A DNA stretch of 64,000 bases from Isoetes taiwanensis (GCA_021234155.1 JAJEKV010000014.1:13001836-13065835), one strand, 5' to 3'; shown: positions 1 to 11,201, counted from the first letter of the stretch. Notes: generated from the letters alone by a model not told the origin. Made by a program: numbers and translations.

Positions 1-1839
1 GAAGATGATGAATGGAACCAAATCTTCTGGTTGGATGACAGACGAGATAAAGCATGGAGCGTTTTGAAGGAATTATACATCGGCTTAGAGATCATCCGGG
101 ACCAGCAGAAAGCAGTTGCATTTTGCATGGGGGTTCATGAGGAGGTCGGGATCTTGGCATGCAAAGAAAGGCTAAGGGGCATAGATAAGGACTACATGGA
201 AGGCAGAGCGAATGACAGAGACTGGGTCTGGAATACCTTTGGCTATGTTCAGGAAATGGACAATACTCTGTATAAACTCATAACCGTGAAACAGGGTCAC
301 ACTGAAACGGATTGCTGCAGTTTGAAAAATAGTATCTTCAGATCCTTCATGGACGAAATGCTGGCAAAAGTGAAAAATCTGATAATCAAATGGGACGGAT
401 TGAGGGAAAGCTCTAACGCTAGTATCAGGTTAATCAAGAGATGGGAAGAGGCAGAGGATAATGTTATCGAGAGGCACAGGAAAACGTTCAGACAAGGGCT
501 TACCTTGGATCAGCCCCTCGAGGGAGTTTCAACATCTCTGGAGGTCTACCAGCTTAGAAGGAAAAAAATGGCCAAAGCTTGCAAGATCAAGGATTCCAAT
601 GGTTTCTTTAACCCGGTGGAGGTGAGCTCTTGCGATTGCGAAAATTGTGAGGAGGTAAAACTGGCAGCTTTGAACATCACCAAAACGAAGGTGGGGGAAA
701 ACAAGATCACGAATACCATACCAGTGGTGGGCAAGAACGACAAGGTTAAAGGTCTGGATTCTCCCCCCACCTATAAAAATATTTTAATGAAAGATGTTCC
801 TTCTGTTTCAACTAACACTGTCAGACACGATTCTGGAAAGGGGTTCATTGATTTATTTGGGGTACCAGACAATTCTGCAGCTGACATCTTTTCTAAGAAG
901 GCTATTTTAGTCCATTTCCCGCGGAAATGCCCCTCTCAGGAGGAGGTCAAGACTTGGATCACTAAATCTCAACATATTCCTATCCTCTCGATCCTCAAGC
1001 TTGACAATAAAACCTTCCAGATTGTTTGCAGAGATGAAGTGTGTGTTGGCTATATTCTCATAAGGAAGTTAGACATGATAGCCAATGCTCCCTTCTATTT
1101 GATGAGATGGAACTCCGATTTCATTCCGGGAATGGATAAAGATATCAGGACGACCACCTGGATATCCTTCTCCAATTTGCCCTCTGTTTTCTGGACCAAA
1201 TCCCATCTGCTGGCTCTGTCTGAACCCTTGGGGGATGTGATTGAGATCAATATTCCTCAAACCAATTACCCATCAGTCTGTGTTTCCAAAAGAATTAGTT
1301 CTGACTGGAGTAAGAGCATAAAAACAAGAGTCAAGGAGAATGAGTTTTTGGATATCATGATATCTTACTCTAAATGGCCGGTCCTGACTACCACAGCTAA
1401 GGAGAACAATTCTCACAAGAATACTAAGCAGATCTGGGTCCCTAAAGCTACAATTAGTGAGGACAGGCAGGAAGTTCAGGAATTTGAGCCTAAGATTATT
1501 GATCAGAACCATAATATGGAACAGTTTACTCTTTCCAGAATTAAGGACCATGGATACAATCAAGAGTCTCCTAAGATCGAGCTCAACAATAATATGGTCT
1601 TTTTGTTTAAAAATGCTAATTTGTCGGTGAAGATTGATACAGGGAACCTGGTGTTCACCCTGCAAGAAGACCCTAATCCTGTGTGTAATAAGGAAGAGGA
1701 AGAGGTTCAGCACACTCTTGAAGAGGTCATGGATTTAGAGGACAATTGCTGGAAGGTGGTGGACAAAAGAAGGGGCAGGGGCAAGAAAAAGTTTTATATG
1801 GGTCCCAGTCGTGAGGCTGTAGGTAAGTACAAATTCTAA
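1..1839 (+). CDS. LINE ORF1 protein (nucleic-acid-binding, L1-type), 5' partial
   Basis: The frame is open from base 1 to the TAA at 1837-1839, so the true start lies left of the window. No ATG-led start is evident near base 31; the frame simply runs through. The product (at least 612 residues) is hydrophilic and rich in Lys and Glu. Around 1000-1300 it has a stretch resembling the DUF4283-like fold common in plant LINE ORF1 proteins (hydrophobic strands, then W-I-S-F-S-N-L-P and an F-W-containing helix). A Cys cluster (C-D-C-E-N-C) lies near 630-650. I see no full CCHC knuckle. Its stop overlaps the ATG of the next ORF as TAATG. Known of the family: ORF1 coats the LINE RNA. The role here is inferred from position and composition. 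Confidence 0.75.
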   Translation, partial: EDDEWNQIFWLDDRRDKAWSVLKELYIGLEIIRDQQKAVAFCMGVHEEVGILACKERLRGIDKDYMEGRANDRDWVWNTFGYVQEMDNTLYKLITVKQGHTETDCCSLKNSIFRSFMDEMLAKVKNLIIKWDGLRESSNASIRLIKRWEEAEDNVIERHRKTFRQGLTLDQPLEGVSTSLEVYQLRRKKMAKACKIKDSNGFFNPVEVSSCDCENCEEVKLAALNITKTKVGENKITNTIPVVGKNDKVKGLDSPPTYKNILMKDVPSVSTNTVRHDSGKGFIDLFGVPDNSAADIFSKKAILVHFPRKCPSQEEVKTWITKSQHIPILSILKLDNKTFQIVCRDEVCVGYILIRKLDMIANAPFYLMRWNSDFIPGMDKDIRTTTWISFSNLPSVFWTKSHLLALSEPLGDVIEINIPQTNYPSVCVSKRISSDWSKSIKTRVKENEFLDIMISYSKWPVLTTTAKENNSHKNTKQIWVPKATISEDRQEVQEFEPKIIDQNHNMEQFTLSRIKDHGYNQESPKIELNNNMVFLFKNANLSVKIDTGNLVFTLQEDPNPVCNKEEEEVQHTLEEVMDLEDNCWKVVDKRRGRGKKKFYMGPSREAVGKYKF

Positions 1840-4800
1840 TGGATAGAGACCTAAGTTGTATCACCTGGAATCTCCAGGGGTTGAATAGCATTATCAAAAG
1901 GGAAAGGCTTAAAGTATGTCTTCATTCCCTCAAACCAGATTTTCTGTTTATACAGGAGCACAAGATTCATGACCTTAACCATAGTGATATTATCAGTAGG
2001 ACTCTTCCTCCCAATTTCAGTTTATGGTCAATTCCAGCCAATGATTCCTCAGCTGGGATTGCCATTGCTTGGAATAATCACTTGAATCTGTCCAATACTT
2101 ATATGGTGAATGGGAGAAATGGCAGATGGCAGATTCTTTTATGTACTTTATTTAAAATTAGAGTAGCTTTAGTTAACATTTATGCATATAATGATCCAGG
2201 GGAAAGAGTGGAGATTTGGAACAGGATCAAGAATAGCTTAGATAATTTAGAGTTTGATGAATGTATTTTAGGCGGTGATATTAATATGGTCACTAATAGT
2301 TTTATGAAAAATAAGAATTACAGACCTTTAGGTAAGAAGGAAAAAGAGGCGTGGTCGAATCTGATTGAGGGAAACAATCTCACTCTTGCTAGAACCAAGG
2401 CAGACTCCTACAGCTGGACGGATAAAAGAGTGGATCCCACTCTTTGTTTACATGACAGATTTTATCTTTCTAAGAACTTATGGAATCATAGTAATAGAGT
2501 GAACAACCTAGAGGGGTATACCCTGTCTGACCACTTTCCCCAGCAGCTCAGGATCATAGCTAAGGACTCTATCAAAAGAAGGAAGACTTATTTTAAACTC
2601 AACACTAGCCTTTTGGATCATGAGGAGTTTAATACCAGATTTCAGCAGATCCTGGCTAAACATCCCAGACCCTTGGGAGGTACTGGCTGGATGTACTGGT
2701 GGGTCAAGGTGGCTAAGGCTACCAAAAATTGGCTCAAGGTCTGGGGTAAGGCAGTGCACCTAGAGAAAACTATTCATCTTCAGAACTTGAGAGAGAGTCT
2801 TATAAATGCCTCGGAAGAAGACAAGGAAGAAATTCGTGCTGAAATTGAGAAGGAAGAGATTAGGACTGCAGAGGGTTGGAGACTTAAGGCAAAGGTTAGG
2901 GAAATTAAGGAAGATGAAAGGGGTAGCTCCAAATTTTTCTTTGCCAAAGCCAAGGGTAGGGTGAAAAGAAACCACATTTTCGAAATTAGAGCTGGAGAGG
3001 AGGACATCACTGATGAGAATCAGATTAAAATTGTAGCAAAGGATCATTTCAAAAATATCATGGGAACCAACAAAGATTGTCAGCCCGAGGGTATGGACAG
3101 GTTCATTAATATGCAAAGGAGGGTAACCCAGGAGGAGAATTTGAGCATTGAGAAACCTTTCTCCAGTGAAGAGCTCTACTCTTTTGCAAAGGAAATGGAA
3201 AAAGGCAAAAGCCCGGGGCCTGATGGGCTTCCTGTGGAATTTTTTATTAAGGTGTGGCCTTTGATTGGGGAAGATATTACATGCCTGGCCAATGAATTCA
3301 GGGTCTCTAAATGCCTGGATGCAAGAATAAATACCAGTCTTATCACCCTCATTCCTAAAATAGATGTTCCTGCAACCTTTTCGGACTACAGGCCTATCTC
3401 TTTGTCAAATGTGATTTACAAGCTAATATCTGGTACAATAGCCAGGAGACTGAAGATAATCCTGGAAAAGATTATTAGTACTTCCCAAGCAACATACCTG
3501 AAGGACAGATTCATTTTGGATAATGTTGTCACTGCTATATTGGGTCTTCATTGGGCCAAAGAATCTAACCAGGATGTCGCCCTCATCAAATTGGATATAA
3601 CCAAGGCTTTCGACTCGGTTAGCTGGAATTTTCTTTTTAAATGTTGCTATGCCTTAGGCTTCTCTAATGAGGTTATCCTTCTCTTCAAAGCTATTCTGTC
3701 TAATTCCAGGTCCTCGGATTTGATTAATGGGGAGTGTGGCCCATTCTTTCCCCTTGAAAGGGGGGTAAAGCAAGGGTGCCCTCTAGCCCCCTTTCTTTTT
3801 CTTATTATCATGGAAAGCCTCCATAGTAAGTTGGAGGAAGCCAAGACTACTAACCTGATTCAAGGGCTAACTCTGCCAGGCAGTGGGCAATTGGATCAGA
3901 TTTTGAATGGACATTTTGCAGACGACACGTTCTTGCTGGTTTCGATGGATAATAGATCTCTAATCAATACTCAAGCAATCCTGGAGGAGTTTGGGGAAGT
4001 CTCAGGCTGCAGGATAAATCCTATGAAGTCGAAAATTGTGGCTAAGGATCAGGTAAAAGGGGAGCAAACGGCTGCTCTCATGGGTTGTAAGTATATTCTA
4101 CCTACCAATTCATCTAAAATCTTGGGCATTCCTATGGTCATGAAGGGTAGCCCATCAGATATTTGGAATGATATAGTTGAGAAGTTTCAGAGGAAAGTGG
4201 ATAGTCTTAATTCTAAGTATATTTCCAAGCAGGGCAAAGCAATTATAGCCAATTTTGTGATTTCCTCATCTCATGTTTACCAGTCCTCTGTTATCTTAGC
4301 ACCAAAAAAAGTCTCCTCCAAGCTTCAGAGTATTATAGGCAGATTTATCTCCTCTGGCCAAAACAAGAGATGCTGGATCCCTGTTGCTATGAAGGAATGC
4401 TGCAAAACCAAGAAAAATGGGGGGTTAGGTGTGATCAATATAGAGAAGCAGGGTATAGCTCTTGCAGCAAAATATTTTTACAAGGCAGCCTACAACCAGA
4501 TTAACCACCCTGTCTCTACTATAATCAGGCATTATCTGGGTAAATGCACCTCTTATGGGTGGAGGAATCTCAGAATTAATCTACCCCATTCTATCTATTT
4601 TCCATTCTCGGTTCCCAACTCCACCCCTGGCCTGCTTAAGAAGTGGATCAAGGCCTGGGATCAGGTTAAAGGGATGTATATATGGAAAGAAGGGCTGTCT
4701 ATGAATCAATCTATATTTTGGAATCCTGCCCTTCTAGCTAACAATTCTTCTTTATGTCTTGCCTGCCACTTTCCTGAACAAGCCAGGATCTGGATATCCA

Positions 4801-5468
4801 AAGGCATATGTATGATCAGAGACATGTTCAATGATCAAGGAATTATACCCTACAGGGACTCGGTGCTCTCAGGAGAAGAGGACTCCGAAATGCTGTACAA
4901 CAACATATGCTCAATGCTTACTCAAGGCATTTGGACAGATGAGGCTAATAACTGGCATCATAAGGGGAAAGCTGAGTTCAAAGTTAAAAATGCATACAGA
5001 TTTCTGATGAAGGATCAGCCCATGACCATGCACATCAAATGGCAAATTGGGAAGGAAAGGTGCGCTAAGAATCTTAATTTTTTGTGGTCCAGCCCTATCC
5101 CTCCCAAGATTAAATGGCACAATGCCCTAGCTACGAACAACAAAAGATATAGGATTCAGATGACAGACTCAGACATTTGTCCTAGATGTTTGTCTCACAA
5201 GGAAGATGAGGACCATCTCTTTAGGACTTGCCTGTGGTCAGAATGGGTTTTGGAGCTTGCTTCAAACATGATAGGCACTGACCTTATTTCCCTAAGTTCT
5301 GCAGATTTCTTTATGCCCGAGCAACCAACGGACTGGAGGGTTTATATCATCCTATGGAGAATATGGAAAGGAAGGAATGAATTCATCTTCAATGATGACA
5401 TCATCCACCCGGAAGCTGTTATAAAACAAATTGAATACGACATTAGATGGATAATTGCAGCAGGTTAA
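1839..5468 (+). CDS. LINE ORF2: endonuclease and reverse transcriptase
   Basis: An uninterrupted 1209-residue polyprotein starting at the ATG that overlaps the ORF1 stop. The N-terminal apurinic-type endonuclease shows ITWNLQGLN at about residue 8, a Q-E-H-K element near 40, GGDIN near 145 and SDH near 230. The reverse transcriptase follows: KSPGPDGLP, then LDITKAFDS at about 585-593, GVKQGCPLAPFLF, and the catalytic F-A-D-D at about 692-695. A zf-RVT-type C-x2-C-...-H-x4-C motif sits near residue 1114. This is the L1-type plant layout, and the protein performs target-primed reverse transcription of its own RNA. All key residues I looked for are present, so the copy may be young. An RNase H domain, common at the C terminus of such ORFs, is not in this frame. 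Confidence 0.93.
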   Translation: MDRDLSCITWNLQGLNSIIKRERLKVCLHSLKPDFLFIQEHKIHDLNHSDIISRTLPPNFSLWSIPANDSSAGIAIAWNNHLNLSNTYMVNGRNGRWQILLCTLFKIRVALVNIYAYNDPGERVEIWNRIKNSLDNLEFDECILGGDINMVTNSFMKNKNYRPLGKKEKEAWSNLIEGNNLTLARTKADSYSWTDKRVDPTLCLHDRFYLSKNLWNHSNRVNNLEGYTLSDHFPQQLRIIAKDSIKRRKTYFKLNTSLLDHEEFNTRFQQILAKHPRPLGGTGWMYWWVKVAKATKNWLKVWGKAVHLEKTIHLQNLRESLINASEEDKEEIRAEIEKEEIRTAEGWRLKAKVREIKEDERGSSKFFFAKAKGRVKRNHIFEIRAGEEDITDENQIKIVAKDHFKNIMGTNKDCQPEGMDRFINMQRRVTQEENLSIEKPFSSEELYSFAKEMEKGKSPGPDGLPVEFFIKVWPLIGEDITCLANEFRVSKCLDARINTSLITLIPKIDVPATFSDYRPISLSNVIYKLISGTIARRLKIILEKIISTSQATYLKDRFILDNVVTAILGLHWAKESNQDVALIKLDITKAFDSVSWNFLFKCCYALGFSNEVILLFKAILSNSRSSDLINGECGPFFPLERGVKQGCPLAPFLFLIIMESLHSKLEEAKTTNLIQGLTLPGSGQLDQILNGHFADDTFLLVSMDNRSLINTQAILEEFGEVSGCRINPMKSKIVAKDQVKGEQTAALMGCKYILPTNSSKILGIPMVMKGSPSDIWNDIVEKFQRKVDSLNSKYISKQGKAIIANFVISSSHVYQSSVILAPKKVSSKLQSIIGRFISSGQNKRCWIPVAMKECCKTKKNGGLGVINIEKQGIALAAKYFYKAAYNQINHPVSTIIRHYLGKCTSYGWRNLRINLPHSIYFPFSVPNSTPGLLKKWIKAWDQVKGMYIWKEGLSMNQSIFWNPALLANNSSLCLACHFPEQARIWISKGICMIRDMFNDQGIIPYRDSVLSGEEDSEMLYNNICSMLTQGIWTDEANNWHHKGKAEFKVKNAYRFLMKDQPMTMHIKWQIGKERCAKNLNFLWSSPIPPKIKWHNALATNNKRYRIQMTDSDICPRCLSHKEDEDHLFRTCLWSEWVLELASNMIGTDLISLSSADFFMPEQPTDWRVYIILWRIWKGRNEFIFNDDIIHPEAVIKQIEYDIRWIIAAG

Positions 5469-5815
5469 CTCTTCATATAATGATCCTTATTAAGTTTTGG
5501 TGCTCTGCAGGGATTATATTCATGTTGCTGCGTAAACTCAAGTGGAAAAGAATGGACGAGCAAGCGAATAATGAATGGGTGAAAGTTTTTGGGCCTCCGA
5601 ACCCGGAAGAGCACGATATGCCATGCTTCTGTGGATGTTGCTGCGATCAAAATTATGATGCCCGCAGAGGCATGATCTGTGAGGCCAAGGATAGCAAGGG
5701 GCGTTTTAACATGACGATGGCGGAATCCTGCATCTGCATTTTCTGTACTCTCTCAATGATGGTTAGAGGCAGAGGTCGTAAAATGGGGAATCTGAACCTT
5801 AAATCCCATTTCTAG
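5447..5815 (+). pseudogene. possible LINE RNase H remnant after ORF2
   Basis: The frame overlapping the ORF2 end encodes about 122 residues. The segment near 5665-5735 (G-M-I-C, then K-D-S-K-G-R-F, then M-A-E-S-C) loosely resembles the first strands of the RNase H domain that ends many plant LINE ORF2 proteins. The catalytic first Asp is not obvious and a Cys-rich run (C-F-C-G-C-C-C) sits in its place. It may be a decayed domain separated by the ORF2 stop, or chance. Low certainty. Confidence 0.3.
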
Positions 5816-6005
5816 CTTTATTTTATCTCATCTCTGGACAATCTCCTATAAGCTGTTGTGAACTTATGTATATGACCCAGGCTTTTTTCTCTGTTTATCT
5901 CTTTAAGCCGAATAACTATACGGGTTATACTTCCCTGTAAAAAGTAGTTTTGTAATTATACTTCTATAAATATACTTATAAGCCTTCAATCAAAAAAAAA
6001 GAAAA

Positions 6006-6315
6006 GTGTTGAAGTTGTTAGCCGAGGGGACCGGCCACATCTTTTTGTTTGGGCATGATGTTGACCGAAGTTTTGGCAAATCCTGGTCAACATAAAAGAA
6101 TTGCACTCTAAAGGTCTAAAGGGGAACTCTTTGGGGGGGAGGGGAGAACATCAAAGGCCCAGATTCATTTGTGCTTGTCGTTAGAATCCAATGGCCCATA
6201 TTAAATTGTGTTAGTTGTTAAGCAAGAGGACAAAATTGGATATGAAGGAGAAGAAAACAAAAACAAGAGGATTGATGAGTTGTCAAAAAGAAGGGCCAAG
6301 ATCATGCCAAGTGGT
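6006..6315. other. junction DNA between LINE tail and gypsy fragment
   Basis: No gene seen. Two related blocks occur, near 6008 (TGTTGAAGTTGTTAGCCGAG) and near 6209 (TTAGTTGTTAAGCAAGAG), and a G-rich run lies near 6130-6148. This is probably decayed repeat DNA. Confidence 0.4.
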
Positions 6316-7456
6316 TTAGCCCATTGTAAGCCTACTATGAGAGCCTTGTACAGTAATATTAATGAAAGTCCTGCCAATTTTAGCGAATAATCTATTAGAA
6401 TGGTCCTTCACAATGGCAACAGAAGATGCAACACTTAACCTTTTGGAAATTCCTCTATCAAACCACAAAAAAACAATATTTTCACCCTGAGATGTGTTGA
6501 CATCCATGGGCAGCTTAGGTTCTGATATTGATGCTGGGGCAGCAAGCTAACTCACCACAAGGGCTTGGAATCAAGAGACCTTCCTCAATGAAGTTAAAAG
6601 CTTCAAATTCTCCAACCTTATTGTAGAGAGTCACCTTTTTTCTTCCATCTGATATGGTACTCACCTTTTGACCATATAGGTCTTGCATCCACTATAGATA
6701 ACCATTTTCTTCTTAAAAGCAAGTCATAGATATCTGATTTTTCATCATCATCTTCAAATACTATGATACCTCCAATGTCAATTGGAACATTACTTACAAT
6801 GCATATAGGGTTGATTTAGTATTTGAGAAAGATTTTAGCACCATTGGAGCTTTCTTTTTAATCTCCAAACCACACAACCTCATAATGTGATGGGGCAAGT
6901 GGTGATCCCCCATCAAGCAACACTTTGGTCAAGACTTTCTTACCAATTCTTGCCACGCATGTGAAAGCACCAGGATCATACTCTTTTTGAGTCAATATAT
7001 GCTCTTCAATGTGATTCATGAGAGCCACTTCCTTCTCATTGGTTAGATTCAACACCTTTTTTCTATAAGATGGAGCAATCTTGAGAAATGTTAGCAAATC
7101 CATACTAATATTTGAATTCTTCAATAAAGACTCAAAATCCTCACTTTCTTTATCTTTCCTAATGTACTCTTGACAAGGAGGAGACACAATCTGATTGACT
7201 TCATTATCCTGAGCTTTAGGTGCATTAGCTTCCTCATTGGCTTGAACTAGTTCCTTACCCTTTGAATTAATATCCCTCTTGTATAGACTGCCATAATCTC
7301 CTCTTGATCTTCTAATTCCTGCACAAATCTCACTAACGCACTTAGTTCAACAGCCTTGGCCTTGTCATGCCTTGTAAAATACTCTTTTACACTACATTTG
7401 TCCTCATAGTGACCTACAGCTTTGCAAAAAGCACAAATCCCATCGATCCGAGCCAT
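6316..7456 (-). pseudogene. Ty3/gypsy copy 1: second zinc knuckle, protease and extra RNase H, decayed
   Basis: Read on the minus strand, 7456-7247 encodes a CCHC knuckle (C-A-F-C-K-A-V-G-H-Y-E-D-K-C). Segment 7187-6858 encodes the region ahead of the protease and the protease active-site strand KVLLDGGS. Segment 6840-6560 keeps the protease C-terminal half and linker in shifted frames. Segment 6507-6316 encodes the start of the extra RNase H (LWFDRGISKRLSVASS). The same order and similar residues occur in the full-length element near 45000. Reverse transcriptase is absent: similarity stops near 6310. Stops and frameshifts make it non-functional. The DGGS active site resembles that of Tat-lineage gypsy elements. 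Confidence 0.82.
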
Positions 7457-8265
7457 CGGATCGAGATTCTAGAGAGGGTAAGCATGCATGTCATCAACAT
7501 CTCATCGGCGCTTCCTCTTCTCTCTCAGCCATATCTTATTCTCTATTCTTTGAAACCATGCAAGGGAAGGGCTTCTCCCTGCTTGGATTGACCAATTTGG
7601 CATTTCTTTCATGCTGTGGCATGCCCTTTCTCGATCTTGCCTCCATAATCCTTTGACCTTTCGCCCTCGATCCCATCTTTGATAAGGAAGTTCTCTTCTA
7701 TTCGGGAGGTTTTTGTCGTTTTCATGCGAGCCCCATTCTAGAATATCGAGATTCTAGAGAGGGTGAGCATGCATGTCTCGCATGCATGCATTACACGCTT
7801 TCTCTGGTTGGGAGATCACTATATTAGGCGAGGTTCTTCATCAACATCTCATCGGCGCTCTCTATTCTTTGAAACCCACCCTCCCCCCTTTAATTGTTCA
7901 ATGTATTTGTCACCTGGCACGCATGAGCAACTCCTCTATCTAAAGAGCTTTTTCTTTTGCTGTCGCATGGCACGCGTGATCAGCCCCTCGCCGAAGGCTT
8001 ATCACTAGGTTTTTCCTCGAAAACTCGAAAGGGCGGGGTTTTTTAATCCCGATGATAAGCTTTTGGCAGGTACACAAACCAAACTTCTATTATATTTTTT
8101 GGGGTCCAAGTTGTATAATTGGACATTCCCTTTATTTTTTCGTGGGTAGTTCGCATATGTGCGGCTACCCAATATTCACTATTGCAGAAAATCTGCTGAG
8201 ATGAATGAGAAGCCTATCTATTGGGAGGTTTTTGTCATTTTCATGCGAGCCTCATTCTAGAATAG
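7445..8265. repeat. two-unit insertion between the two gag zinc knuckles of copy 1
   Basis: In the full-length element the two knuckles are adjacent; here about 820 bp separate them. The insert holds two head-to-tail units. Each begins GAGATTCTAGAGAGGGT (near 7463 and 7748), then AGCATGCATGT. Each ends with GGGAGGTTTTTGTC, a TTTTCATGCGAGCC stretch and CATTCTAGAATA (near 7707-7746 and 8215-8262). Unit 2 also contains a CCTCGAAAA/GGGCGGGGTTTTTTA block near 8015-8045, similar to the 3' region of the AGAAT-tailed LINE fragments. The type of element is not recognised; a small non-autonomous retroelement is possible. Confidence 0.6.
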
Positions 8266-11017
8266 GACATTCCTTACCAAAATGTCCTCTCTTACGACAT
8301 TTAGTGCATGGACTATACCCGCAACAGTCTGAAAAATGAGCGTTTCTTGAGCGATGAGTACGTGGAGGATAGGTTCTCTTCTCGGGTCTTGAAGCCTTCA
8401 TCTCTTGGAGTTGTTTTGTGACCTCATCCAAGGCTTCAGAAACCTTAGATATCTCAGCCCTGACATCAGCAAGAGGGCTCTCTGAACCCTCCATCTTGGG
8501 CTTCTTCTTGTCCATTTGGATCGCATAAATTGCTATGGGACTAGGTACCATGTATTCCTGCTCATAATCTAGGGAAAAGGGATCATAAGGGGAGTGTACA
8601 TCATTAGGAAGATAAGAAAGCATATCAGCAATTTCAGTAGCTTTAGTAAAGGCCTTGTGTATGGTATCAAATCCCTCTTGCTTTTGTATTTTGAGCATTT
8701 TCCTGTGCATCCTTGGTCTGCTGCTCAATCCTCTAATAAAGGAGGCCACAAGATGCAAAGTATGGTTAGGTACCTGGTTTACTTGGTATTTGATAAGATA
8801 CAAGTTGAATTACGGTCTCACCATGCTTAATATGAAAGGTCTACAACTCAAAAATCAGATCTTGAGGATCAAGAACCTTACTAAATCTTGCCAAGAACTT
8901 CTTCACATCTCATTCCAAGAGTTAGCACCTATGCTCATCACATACTCAAGCCATGCTCTCACTTCATCATTCTTGAAGCACTTTTTGAATTCTGAGAATT
9001 TGCAACCCTTCTTGCAGCCATATTGCTGCCATGCTATGGCAGCATGGAAGAGCAAGGCACATTTCACATACTTATGCTCACACTTTGACTTGAATTTAGA
9101 GACACAAGGAGAATTCATACTTGCACACTTTGAAGACTTGAAGAGCAAGGTGAGGACATTTGACTAAGGTCACACAAGCAAGGCATGAAGGAGAATCAAG
9201 CAATTGAAGAATTGAAGACCCCTTGAAGAGTTCTTGGTATGTGATGCTATCATTTGAGTTGGCATGATTGCACCCTTTGATTTCCATCCTACATGCTCCT
9301 TACCCTTTGCCATGAAGAAATGCTCATGAGATCTCTAGTTCCATGCCTACATCTCATCTCTCAAGTCAAATTTGGCCTTGAAGATTTTTTCTAGTCAAAC
9401 TTCCCCTTTACATGTCATTCACATTCCACACACTTGCCATACAATTGCCATATCATTCAAAGCACAAAACTCCACTTGACTTGGTCATACATGTGGTCAA
9501 AGGTCAACTTCCTCTCCCTATAAATAAAAAAAGGAGAGAGAATGCAAAAATTCCTAAGGGAAACACCCAAAGTCAAAATTTACCTAGAAAATGCAAATTT
9601 CATGCATTTATGCCTAAATTGACCTATGACAACACCCCTAAAGAGACCAAGTCACCATACATGTCACCCATTTTGCCATGTCATACCATGCACGTGTCAC
9701 CATTGAAATTCTATTTTTTGCAAAAATTCTTCAAATTACATGTTTGAATCCATAAGAGTGACACGTCATCATGCCACATCATCACCAACACCTCCACATC
9801 ATCATCCACATGTCATACACATCATGTCCACCTCACCCAAAGTTTTGACTAGAAAAAATATTCTAAGCCAAGTTGTTTGACACATCACCATCATTATTTG
9901 CCATGTCACCGTTGCATTGCCAAGGCACCATGCCCCATGCCACATCACCTTCCATACACACCATTCTAAGGCCAAAATTCAAAGGTGCTCATTTGCAAAA
10001 AAAGATTCCAGAATCTTCAAGAGCATGAAAAAAGATTCTTTTTGAAAAAAAGGAAATTAAAAAATCGTTCATTTAGGCCTTCAAATTCAATTTCTTGGGA
10101 ATCGTGCCTTGGCCTATATTGCAAAAATTTGTCCTATCTACCACCCCCAAAAAAAGCCTATTTTCCTTAGCCAACCCCCCCGTGCCACGTGGAACATCTG
10201 GGCGTGTGGGGCAGTGGAGGTACCGAGGCCCACGTGGATATTACACGTAAATCTTATTAATAATGGATTTATTATTTGTTATATACCTGGGCTTCCCGAT
10301 CAGATTTGGCCTGTGGGATATTATGCTCGAATAGCCAAGAACTCTAATGCTCTGCTAACGACAAGATCCGGCTAATTGGCCCGCAATAACAACTCAATCA
10401 TGACCTTAAGAGGCCGAATTGTCTTGTATCACACCAAGAAAGCATCACAGAAGCTAAAAGACAGAGAATCGATCCGAATTAGCCAAGAACCAGACGAAAC
10501 AAGGGAATTTTAAAAGGGGCTTTTGTGCTCAGAGAAATTTCGAGGGCTTTGAGGTGAAAAAGAGATTGATTACCTTGAAGAAGGACCGGCTTGCATCTTT
10601 GGAGCTTGATTCTGCCTTCCACACTTGATATTCAGCTTGAATTACTGACAAATTCATGCGAATTCTTTGATTGTATACCTATTTGATCCTGTGCCCAAGA
10701 CTTAGAGCTTGGGATTGATATTGTTTGCATGTGTGTGCCTACTTCAAATGAAAATCCGAGCCTTGGTTTTAAGAATATGAGTGTTCCTAATGAATTAAGG
10801 ATATGAGGTTGAAGGTTTTGCCAGGAACACCTTTAACACATATTCCTGATAGTACTCTTTAAAAGTCTTCAAGAGAAATTGGTACATTGAGCTCAAAATA
10901 GTGACAAGGCATACCTGAATTACCTTAAATGCTTACTCCTTGTGATACAGCAGAAGTTTTAGGGTTCTCTTGTGTCTCTACATGATCAACACTTTCATCG
11001 TTCCTTCTTGGAGCCAT
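8252..11017 (-). pseudogene. Ty3/gypsy copy 1 gag, split by a solo LTR
   Basis: The gag starts at an ATG at 11017-11015 (minus) and reads toward lower coordinates. It is interrupted by the solo LTR at 9024-10838 and resumes at 9023. The C-terminal part (8803-8252) has FIRGLSSRPRMHRKMLKIQKQ, an Ala/Glu/Lys-rich coiled-coil-like stretch, and the knuckle C-T-K-C-R-K-R-G-H-F-G-K-E-C. It aligns throughout with the gag at 49605-51310. Gag packages element RNA. Stops and the nested insertion make this copy dead. Confidence 0.8.
9024..10838 (+). mobile_element. solo LTR of the gypsy family
   Basis: It begins TGCTGCCATGC and ends CCTTTAACA, the same termini as the LTRs at 39122-41622 and 51354-53942 but inverted relative to them. 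It is flanked by a 5-bp duplication CATAT at 9019-9023 and 10839-10843. Removing it restores the gag reading of the surrounding element. At 1815 bp it is shorter than the 2.5-kb relatives, so it has internal deletions. No internal region is attached, so it is a solo LTR formed by LTR-LTR recombination. Confidence 0.9.
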
Positions 11018-11201
11018 GAATTCTTAAAATCTAGGTAGGATCTTGGTAGAAGCTACAGGCAACCACGCTGAGCAAAATGATTGCAAAGAAAAAGCTCAAA
11101 TTTAGAGTTAGATGTTCTTTCCCAAATCAAGAAAAAAGAGACCTCGGCAAAACTTGTGCCATTTACTATCATACTTGAGTTTCAATAGAATAGAATAGAA
11201 T

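Larger units (their letters stand above)
1..6005 (+). mobile_element. L1-type LINE, 5' end outside the window
   Basis: ORF1 and ORF2 are followed by about 530 bp of AT-rich 3' UTR and an A-rich tail (A9 G A4) at about 5992-6005. After the tail the sequence changes to decayed gypsy DNA. The tail and ORF order fix the orientation. The 5' end and target duplication cannot be checked because the left part is missing. Confidence 0.88.
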
